DNA from: Hermatobates lingyangjiaoensis
Lineage: Eukaryota > Arthropoda > Insecta > Hemiptera > Hermatobatidae
Direction of reading: 5' to 3'
Length of the DNA: 64,000 bases
NCBI GenBank assembly: GCA_026182355.1
Contig: JAPFBL010000003.1
Span: 3,373,001-3,437,000, forward strand
The notes beneath the pieces are model-generated. The model did not search any database. It saw nothing but the letters and a program-made list of their open reading frames with translations, and was not told the DNA's origin. This document shows, piece by piece, positions 55,715 to 64,000 of the stretch (positions within the stretch are counted from its first letter, which is position 1; every line of letters begins with the position of its first letter). A program made the position numbers and the translations under genes.

Positions 55715-58700
55715 CTACAAAGAAAAAAAAAAAAATGAAACACAACTTACATTAGTTTTCATCATTTTCAAATTTATTGAAGTCTCATATTTACAATTAG
55801 CTACTTGTCAATATTATAGTTTGATTCATTTAAACACTTCGGTACAGCTAGAACAAATATATTGAAAAAAAAAAAAGAAAATGAATTTAAAAAAAAAACA
55901 CAAATGGAAGTTCAAATATCAAAAGTGGCATATATGGTAAAAAAAAAATGTTGATTTTAAAAGGGTTAATTCATTTACAAACAAATACGAAAAGCTGTCA
56001 ATAAAATTTGATAGTATCTATGGAAAAGTTGTTAGCAGGTCATTTTGGAGGTAATTTTGTTTAAAATGAAAAAACTTGGTTGTTTTGGAGGTAATTACAA
56101 ACAGTGAAAAAAAGTTATCCATCATAACACAATAACTATAATAATGCTAGGAACTTGATCGAAAATGGATCTCAGGAGGTGTGTTTTCATGTAGGTACTG
56201 CTATAAACATTGTAATTATTACAAACGGATTAAAGAAGAATGCACCATATTACTTCGTATATGTATATTTACATCGGATTTACAAGAAAAGGTTGTATAT
56301 GCTTATTTAATTATTAATACCTAAGTAAATATATTCCTACCACTGAATAGATTCACATCATTCCAATGTTAAAAACGAAGTGTAATGTTAGCAATGAGTG
56401 ACATTGGCACAGCAAGACAGGGGGTCAAAATCTGACCAATCGCTGCAAACACTAAACATTTACACACTGAATGTCGTCCCTTAGGGGACTCGAGATTAAC
56501 GCCAAGGCTTTACTTTGAGATTCTGACTTCCCATCATTCTTGAAACACATTCTTAGATGGTAGGTTTAGAAGACATCTACATAATTAAAAGTCTACTTTC
56601 TGAAATAGAATCCACCACAAGTAAACATTTTTATTAATTCACTTTGTAATTTCTGCATCTTGAATTGAATCCAAACCTGACAAGAGATCGTCTATAAGTA
56701 AGTCTTTTAAAATCATTTTCAAGCAATTGGAATGATGCTGTTTATACAGAGCTACAATCAGTGCCAGGTCCTACGTATAAGACACAAATATTAGACATTT
56801 GGATGGAAGGATTTAGTTGGGCGTATCTTCCATCAATACAGGTATAAAAAGATTTCACATAAACACGTGAAATAACAATCAATGATCAAACCACAATAAG
56901 AAAATGGGAAAACAAGACTAAGATCTTTCAACCGTAACAAGCGGTCTTCGTCAGAGTCAAAAACCCAACTTTGGGTTTTGGGTCAGAGTCAGTTGGGTTT
57001 TTGACTCTGACGAAGACCGCTTGTTACGGTTGAAAGATCTTAGTCTTGTTTTCCCATTTTCTTATTGTGGTTTGATCATCAATACAGGTATAAATGCCAA
57101 ACCAAATATCAATCACAATCAATTTATGAGATAGAGTGACGATTCCGCAAAATCATTCTATACTACATGAGAGAGGATCATTATGGCTAATTTTATACTA
57201 AAATGACAAGTTAACGAAGGGTACTTGCAAAGAGGTATAATATTGGAACAACTTGTTATCAAACTCATGAATTAGTTATTATTAATTACTTAATTAACTA
57301 ATTAAGCTAAAGCTGAAAATTTAGTTTTACATACAAAACTTATTGTCGAAATTTTGTTAAAATCAGAAGCAGGTCGATTTCATTGGCAGGTTCTTGCCAT
57401 TTAAAATGTCATTCTTACTAGTCATGGTCTTAAAACTTAACGATTACAAAAAAGTTACCATTACCTCTCAATTCAGTAAGTTCGTAAAACTATTTTAGTA
57501 AAACAAATGTGGTAGATGGTTTAGTTTTCAAAAGTCCCTTAGAAGTTTGTAATATATAAACTAAACCACTCGATTTATCTTTTAGAAGACTCTTTAATGT
57601 CAGCAGCTCATTTCCTGCACTTGTATCAAAATAGCTCGTATTGAATTTCAGGTTGGCAGAACTGAGCAGAGTGGACGGCGGCGACTGTCACCTCTCTCAA
57701 TAGCCGCTTCAATATCCTTACTAACTTTAATAGTTCATTATTAAGTTAGTATGATCATAATTTGGATTACACTAGATGCCATTCATACTACGTAGGCATG
57801 AAGTCTACGTTAATTGGCTTCTGTATGAATGGTCTAAGATCATAAATTGGTCAACGCAGTAACCTTCCTGCTATGACCATAGTTTTACCTGCAAGAATGC
57901 TTTAAATACATGCATACTGTTATGAAGTCTAAATTTTGAAACTCGTTGCCAAAGAGGTAAATCTCACCACTTTAAAATCTTGAGGAAGTACTTATCTCAC
58001 TGCTTGATACTCGATATGCTCCTGGTTTTATAGTCAATAGATTGCATAACAGTTGTTGGTAGTGTGGTATTTTTATAAAATACTTATTAATTAAATCTAT
58101 TCCTTTCTCCTATACCTCTTTTCTTAATTTAATTTTAATTTACATTATTAACACAAACTAACAATCTTAACTAGTCAAAACCTTCGACTTAAGACATGCC
58201 AGTCGAAGGTTTTAACCAGTTAAGATAATTAGTTCGTATAAATAATGTAAATTTCATTTTCTTATTCAAAAAATTCTTACTTCTGGCTATGAAAAAGGTT
58301 TTAAAAATAAAACCCAAACTTCGACAACGAGAGTTTGTTTTTGAACCTAGGAAATTGAGCGACCCCGATTACATTATATAAATATATATAAAATTTAACA
58401 AATAACACGACATACAAATAGACAAATGAGCCACAGTATAAACGTCTAAAATGGTACTAATGGTAGTTAATTTCAGAAATTTGTATTGTGCTTTATATGC
58501 TGATACACCCCATTATAGCTTTGTATGTATCTGTTACACACAGGGAGAAAGAGCGAATGAAATAATAACTGAGGAGAGTATACCAAAAAAATACTCGGAG
58601 AGTAACTATCCGATCGAAAAGTCTTGGAACCTTTCTCTAATTCCTTTGTAGTCAATTGATAACATCATCAAAATAAATAAAAAGCATTAGTTACTAGTGG

Positions 58701-58858
58701 TTTTTTCTCTGAAGCATTCCGCCCGTAAATTAATGATATATTCCTCCTCAACAGACGATTCTAATCTCCTTATACTGCCATGGTAGTCATTGGGGAAGTT
58801 CTCCTTCACGTAGTACGGAACTTTTAGACTTATAGTGTGCCTTACAACTGTGAATTTC
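55599..58858 (-). CDS. DNAJB12: DNAJB12-like ER-membrane J-protein, last two exons (5' partial)
   Basis: Exons 58695-58858 and 55599-55714 join through split codon A|AA (Lys) into KFTVVRHTISLKVPYYVKEN, then LESSVEEEYIINLRAECFRE, KTTKDNMMWRARSYGDADLF and KAQAFRTPSCESLQ to a TAA stop at 55599. This matches the C-terminal DUF1977 domain of DNAJB12 (EYxxNLRNNCWKEKQQKEGL, LYRARYFGDTDMY, GTPSC). DNAJB12 and DNAJB14 are ER-membrane cochaperones whose J domain faces the cytosol and recruits Hsp70 for membrane-protein quality control. The J domain and membrane helix must lie upstream on the - strand, and I did not find them up to 64000. The tail resembles DNAJB12 more than DNAJB14. Confidence 0.85.
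56882..57078. repeat. Near-perfect palindrome, arms of about 95 bases
   Basis: ATGATCAAACCACAATAAG... is mirrored by ...CTTATTGTGGTTTGATCAT, with TAACAAGCGGTCTTCGTCAG and its complement inside and a centre rich in GGGTTTTTG/CAAAAACCC. It lies in the intron between the two DNAJB12-like exons. Confidence 0.9.
58138..58252. repeat. Inverted repeat
   Basis: AATTTACATTATTAACACAAACTAA and its diverged complement surround AAAACCTTCGAC...GTCGAAGGTTTT. The element is next to a copy of the AAAAGGTTTTAAAAATAAAACCCAAAC family. Confidence 0.75.
58265..58400. repeat. Copy of the AAAAGGTTTT / CCGAAACG repeat family
   Basis: It contains TTACTTCTGGCTATGAAAAAGG, AAAACCCAAACTTCGACAACG and TTTTTGAACCTAGGAAATTG, paralleling 62590-62690 and the complement of 17690-17760. 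Confidence 0.65.
58695..58858 (-). CDS. DNAJB12: DNAJB12-like penultimate exon
   Basis: The acceptor is TTTGTTTCAG and the donor is ACTA|GTAACT. It encodes 54 full codons, including the conserved SSVEEEYIINLRAECFREK block of DUF1977. It enters with the last base of a codon and leaves with the first base of the next. Confidence 0.85.
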
Positions 58859-58869
58859 CTGAAACAAAC

Positions 58870-60280
58870 AAAAGCTAATTGGTATAAAAAACATAGAAAC
58901 AACTTTCACGAAGAAGGAATTCTGTAATAACAAGCAAGGTAAAATAATATTAGGTGGTCACATAACAGAACATATCAGTCTTACGGTATCAGCTATTAAT
59001 TGAAGATATCTATAATTAACGACTGATTTATAAAATCAATTTTCTAAAGTAATACTATTTTGGAAGAAATATATTTTTTTAATTCAGGACATATATCATT
59101 GGTATCACATGAGTTCTGATCATTTCATTGTATGCATAAAATAATAATAATATTATAATTTTTAATACTAAAATAAACCAAACTTTGGATGTATTTGATA
59201 AGATTATTGAAATAATGTACATCTATTATTGGGACTACTTAAACATAAAGCATGAGTTACTCTATGTTTAAAACATGTCAACCAACCACATTAAACAACG
59301 TACCATAATTAGCAAAATCGGATTTAAAAGTTTTATAATTATTTAATACTCTCTGAAAATATTTTTTTATATTTACGACAACTAATTCAAGTGGACTAAA
59401 AAAATACATATTACTTTTTTTTCGCAGTACTCATTCTTCAGGATTTCCCTTTCAGTTCTGTTTCAAGGCAGAGTAAGAGAGAGAGGTTCACTTTCGCTTA
59501 ACACACATTTAGTTAGGCTCAACTACATTAGTAGGTTTATTACAGATCGGGATTACAAAAATTGCTAATCCTAATTCGTTATTTCTTAATCTCAAAAAAT
59601 GACTTTACGAAACCTCAAATGATGTAAATCGTTGATAACTTTCAAAATTTTTGTCATCATGCTATACTTCACTTAGAGTAAAGCAATAATGGTCAATTGC
59701 AGCGCATTAATAGTTGTATGAACTAAATCTTTCCACAAAACCATGTAATCATTCAATATCCTTCAAGTATTTAAATTCAAATATACATAACAATTCTTCT
59801 TGACTTTATTCTGATAGAAAACAGTCAATGTAAACAAATCCAACAGGTTCTCCATTTTGAGAATATTTCTCCAAGTTGAGTTTTCAGTTTTCATAGTTAT
59901 TTTGCCGTTTCCTATAATCAAAATAGTTATAACGGTTTTTACAGTTACAACTCTTATCCGTTTCACAATAATTTCAAAATTTCATCTTTCTAGAGTTAGT
60001 AGTTTAGGAAAAAATGTCTTAAATCCCATTATACCCAAAAAGACTTCCCATGATTCAATATTGCTCTAAAACAATACGGCTCATCTACACTATGGGTTTG
60101 TGGTGAAATATGAACATGATATCCAACAAACGGTGTGCTTGTATCATGCCTACAATCTTTGTTTTATCATCGAACATGCAAATCCGCCAAAATATCGAGA
60201 TTGAATTTTTTATGTTTACTATTTCCTTTATTTATAGTAAAGCAAAAATGTAATAAGAAACAACGAAGCTACGTGGAATG
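58870..60280. other. AT-rich interval left of the LINE remnant, no exon found
   Basis: I searched the - strand for the upstream DNAJB12-like exons (membrane helix, J domain HPDKN) and found none. At 59425-59450 the - strand reads CTGAAGAATGAGTACTGCGAAAA, another possible member of the hammerhead-like family. Confidence 0.4.
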
Positions 60281-60289
60281 CTACAATAG

Positions 60290-60540
60290 GAATCATCTTC
60301 TTTAAGGCAGCGATCCACAGACAAGTGCCCAGAGAAAAGAATTAACTAGGAAATATCTTCCCTTCTGGGTACTGGCTGACACAGATCCTGTCAGGTCACG
60401 CGGACATCAACTCCTACCGACACATATTCAGGATAATCAAAGCCAAAGGAACACTTATGGATAAGACCACGAAACAGGGGCTCATATTTTATTCTCCTGC
60501 AACTGTTAGGTATCTTCAGCATATCATTTGTAAATGAATT
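60290..60540 (+). pseudogene. Possible LINE remnant
   Basis: The + strand near 60365-60535 reads YWLTQILSGHADINSYRHIF, then RIIKAKGTLMDKTTKQGLIF, ending at a stop. This fits the L-tGHg-f--Y--rf-i sequence near the C-terminus of LINE polyproteins. The following Cys/His pairs are absent, so it is truncated. Confidence 0.45.
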
Positions 60541-60559
60541 CAGTCTGTTTCCTTAATGA

Positions 60560-61740
60560 TACCCACACTAATCACTATTGAAATTTGTTTACAGCGTATA
60601 TAAAAGAAACCAGTCTTTCAACTTATTTAACCCCTTATCTTTATTTTTTTTATTTATTTTAGTTTTAAGTTAGTTAGACATAATTCTTTTCAACAAAGGA
60701 ATACAACGCATAACCCAGTAGAAAGTTAGTTCTTGTCTTTTTGAAACTAATTTAAATAATCCTTGTCTTATGTTGTCCTTGACTAAGTTTATTCTTAGGG
60801 ACAATAATCTAGCACCCCAAGGAATCTTATTAGTTTTTAGTATAATTCATGCCCTGGGGGATTATCATTGTACCCCGGGTACCCTTAGTCATAAGATATC
60901 TTTATTACTATAGATATCTCAATAATAATATTAATAAGAAAACGCCCCTAGTTTTAGTCGTAGTTATAAGGCTTTTTCTATAGGGAATATTGAAGCACTG
61001 TGGGGTCTTGGATGATAAAGGGTCGTGGAAGCTCGCCTCCATGATGGCCATCTTGAGTGTCTACTACTAAAGCAGTAGAAAACTACTTCATAAAAATTAA
61101 CTTCAATGTATCTTTAAGGAAAAAAATCTGTGGAATCAATATTAGAATGAACTCTAGAAATAGACTTGACATGTGCACGAAAGATGAAATAAAGAATGTA
61201 ATTAAATTTAATCTTTTAAATAAATAAAAATAAAATTTAATATAAATATTTTCATTCCTCAGCTATAATTTATTTCAGTATTGTTGCTTTGCATCCATAT
61301 TTTTGTTCAATTTTAGAAAGTTAAACAATTTCCTTGGTGGTACCAATTAAAGTTAAATTCATTGCTTTATGTCGGGTATAAAACCCCATTTGGAATCTCT
61401 TCAGGAACGGATTGATTCGTAAACACATTCCAATGTATAAACAAAGAGTAACAGTTTTTCCTGTATAAATAAACAAAGTGTAAATAATAGGTTTTGGTCT
61501 ATAACACTATATCTATATTATGTCTATATTTTGGTCTATATCACTTTGGTCTAATAATTAACAGTTTTGAGTAGTTTATTTTCTTACGACTATAGTTTTT
61601 AAATCAACTATCTTAAACAGAGTTTCACTGATTGTATAGCTTGAAGATGTCTATAAACAATACAGAATACTTAAATCAATATTAAATATATATATTTTTT
61701 CATAAACTTGATCATTTAAATGTCAAAATCATATTATTAT
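60560..61740. other. Unassigned interval
   Basis: 60700-61080 is less AT-rich, with CCCTGGGGGATTATCATTG and GGTACCCTTAGTC. It may be an old LTR-type fragment, but no coding motif is visible. The rest is AT-rich. Confidence 0.3.
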
Positions 61741-61774
61741 ATTAATCCGAATGGTTTCGCATGTAGTGCATCTT

Positions 61775-61920
61775 TAAGTTGGACTTGTGCAAGGATGTAA
61801 AAGTACTAAATGCGAAACCAATCGGCCGACTACAACGATTCAGGAGGATGACGGATTCATATAACAATATGATGATTACTAACCTCTATGGTATTAACAA
61901 TATGCATGCATTTAAATGTA
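61775..61920. repeat. Copy of the GTCATACCTCG / ACTAACCTC family
   Basis: It contains TGCGAAACCAATCGGCCGAC, GATGACGGATTCATATAAC and ATTACTAACCTCTATGGTATTAAC, as in 5890-6130, 7165-7300 and 34554-34650. Confidence 0.65.
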
Positions 61921-62069
61921 GTATAGTTGGATTGATTTACAGACTCTGCTTTCAGAAATACATGATATGTTCGATAATTAGTAGTTTTATTTAATTAATT
62001 ATTGGGATAAAAAGTACAAACTCAGTCCCTTAAAACAAAACAAAGTTTATATAAATCCAATTACTACAC

Positions 62070-62079
62070 ACACACATAT

Positions 62080-62122
<43 letters not shown>
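62070..62122. repeat. (CA)n/(TA)n microsatellite
   Basis: A short CACACACA run leads into about 22 TA units. It abuts the inverted repeat that starts at 62158. Confidence 0.9.
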
Positions 62123-62123
<1 letters not shown>

Positions 62124-62157
62124 CTGATAAAACGAAATACGATCCAAACTGGACACA

Positions 62158-62418
62158 ATACGAGTTCGAGATTAACAAAGAGCAACACACAAAGTAGGGA
62201 AACACACTAACAGACTCAAATTTTCAGACTTGAAAATTTGAGTCTGTAAGTGTACGGTTGACAGCACTGGCGGTTGCCAGGTTGGTTACTTGCCGTTGCG
62301 CCTACAACGTGCTTGGTCTCCCATTCTCTTTTCTCCTGAAGACGGATTACCCGAAAATTTGAGTCTGTAAGTGTGTTTCCCTACTTTGTGTGTTGCTCTT
62401 TGTTAATCTCGAACTCGT
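62158..62418. repeat. Large inverted repeat of hammerhead-like family
   Basis: ACGAGTTCGAGATTAACAAAGAGC on the left is mirrored at the right end. Inside, ACTCAAATTTTCAGACTTGAAAATTTGAGTC forms a hairpin, and the right half has CCTGAAGACGGATTACCCGA followed by AAATTTGAGTCTGTAAGTGTG. The middle (62250-62330) is G+C-rich unique sequence. Confidence 0.85.
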
Positions 62419-62439
62419 ATATATATATAAGAGATTCAA

Positions 62440-62880
62440 TAATATATCGACCGTTTGATAGAATAGGTGTGTTATCTAATCGGGATTCGGTCAAATTTTC
62501 TAGGTTCAAAAATCAAACTCTCATTCTAACTAAATAGTTAGAATTTTTGAACTAAGAAAATGAAATTTAAATAATGTAAATTTCATTTTCTTAATCAAAA
62601 AATTTTTACTTCTGCCCATGAAAAAGGTTTTAAAATAAAACCGAAACGTCGGCAATGAGAGAGTGATTTTTGAACCTAGAAAATTTGACCGAATATATAC
62701 ACTTAAAATAAACTGTGACACATAGACAGAAACATAACAAAGACTCACTTTTCAATATTTAGACCGTAATGGCGGTCGTCCTCAGGAGAAGAAGTGAATT
62801 GACGGAGGGACGACAGTCAACTCAGTTGACTATGTATCACAGTTTATTTTAAGTGTAATCTGTCCTGCCGGACCGTTTCC
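62440..62880. repeat. Composite repeats with inverted ends
   Basis: AAAAGGTTTTAAAATAAAACCGAAACG with TTTTTGAACCTAGAAAATTTG (62590-62690) is a copy of the 17690 and 58270 family. CACTTAAAATAAACTGTGACACATAG (62699) and CTATGTATCACAGTTTATTTTAAGTG (62829) form a second inverted pair around GGCGGTCGTCCTCAGGAGAAG. Confidence 0.7.
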
Positions 62881-62884
62881 GTTT

Positions 62885-64000
62885 ATCGTGGTATATATAT
62901 AAAATCAATAAATGTTTAAATATTTTATTAAAAACTTTATTAATTTATGGACGACGCACAATGCACGCTTATAGTGGTTGTCGGACACTTTGGTAATACT
63001 TGGGAACTCCAGTAGTAAAGAAAAAAAAAGTATGTAGTTCCTGTTAAATCACGAACATTTTCATGATGCAAGTATTAGGTACTCTGAGATATAACCATGT
63101 TTAACAATTAAAACAAATGGGAAAAAATCTGGAGTTGTTATCATTGTTCTTCACTAATGATTTTTTTTTTTACTAAACGTCAAGGAACAATTTTAAATGC
63201 AATAAATAAAAATAAATAAGGATAAATATTTAAGGACACGAGTTATAAACATACTTATCAAAAATTGTTAATAAACTCGCTTAATATACTCAGTAAATCG
63301 TAGTAAATTCATAATAGCTTAAAATATAATAATAACTAGATCGTGGATATGAAATCGACAAATATGAAACAAAATGTAATTATATTCACAGCTATAGGTA
63401 CCAACATCCCCATACGATGTATACTTTGGTTTATCAGTTTAGTACTGAGATACTGAATATTCTGAGACACTCAGTATTCGGACATCAACGACCAACCACC
63501 AACAACCAACGAATAGGTATATCCGCGCACTATAGTGCACATCGTAACTAGCAGTTCCAGACCAGAGGCCTTCTGCTGCTTGATTACTGTGCTACTATAA
63601 CTTGGAATGTCAGTAATTCATGTCAGATATTAAGTTCGTCTCTACAGTAAAGATGTCGTATTCCCGGTCTTGTTAGTCATGGTTTTCAATGTTTTTGGTC
63701 ATGAGTTGGAAAAGTAGTCAGATAGTCAGTGGATGAAGTAATTGTTCAGACTCGGACACATGATATACAGTTAGTTGACTTCGATAAATATAGCTTGAGA
63801 GTGTAAAAATCCTTATCCATATTTACTTTCTGTTGTCTATTCATATTGATTTTCATTTGTTGGACCCACTTTATATTCAAATGATATAATGAATAATTCA
63901 ATTGAGATTCAGTCGATTTGTGTAGCTAAAAATTCTAACTTTATTAACAGCTATTGTTAAATTTTAAAATCCTTTGAATCCATTGGCTTTTTTTTTTATT
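62885..64000. other. AT-rich right edge, no gene recognised
   Basis: 63400-63680 is less AT-rich and has short direct repeats (CAACGACCAACCACCAACAACCAACGA), but no splice-bounded frame. Upstream exons of the DNAJB12-like gene are presumably beyond the edge. Confidence 0.4.

Noticed and set aside
55452..55865. 137-codon + strand open frame
   Set aside because: It starts in a (TA)n microsatellite and runs antisense over the DNAJB12-like terminal exon.
62530..62748. 72-codon - strand open frame as an upstream DNAJB12-like exon
   Set aside because: It lies in a repeat family also found at 17.7 and 58.3 kb and does not contain the membrane or J-domain sequence.

Overview
The window is AT-rich eukaryotic DNA with introns, many palindromic repeats and several decayed mobile elements. 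Three protein-coding genes can be identified by reading exons, splice sites and phases. A SLC12A8-type transporter lies on the + strand and lacks its 5' end. A complete beta-tubulin gene lies on the - strand. The last two exons of a DNAJB12-type membrane J-protein lie on the - strand, and its 5' part is beyond the right edge. The tubulin is clearly metazoan. A flatworm, perhaps a schistosomatid fluke, fits the AT-richness, the abundant hammerhead-like repeats and a candidate micro-exon gene, but this assignment is inference.

Layout: 1-22.1 kb is the SLC12A8 homologue. Ten in-window exons join in one open frame of 536 codons to the stop at 21995. Its introns hold inverted repeats and two antisense Helitron remnants (14.2-15.0 and 20.1-21.1 kb). 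22.1-28.6 kb is a gene-poor convergent intergenic region with repeats. 28.6-35.8 kb is the five-exon beta-tubulin gene (448 residues), with a CCAAT/heat-shock-element promoter and an unexplained open frame in intron 4. 35.8-45.3 kb holds no recognisable host gene, but has a + strand Helitron helicase fragment, a better preserved - strand Helitron segment, a CT-rich tract and GC-rich insertions. 45.3-49.1 kb is the most unusual part: a tandem array of roughly 165-bp units on the - strand. Each unit looks like a splice acceptor, a 46-nt micro-exon and a donor, alternating with 11-nt micro-exons of complementary phase, with diverged candidate exons and one 114-nt exon upstream. 49.1-55.2 kb is mostly AT-rich with one orphan exon-like segment on the + strand. 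55.6-58.9 kb carries the DNAJB12-like 3' exons. 58.9-64.0 kb is repeats.

Functionally the identified genes are unrelated housekeeping or membrane functions: a microtubule subunit, a solute carrier, and an ER-membrane J-domain cochaperone. Nothing suggests an operon. Calls rest on reading the sequence and on recalled family knowledge; no database search was run.
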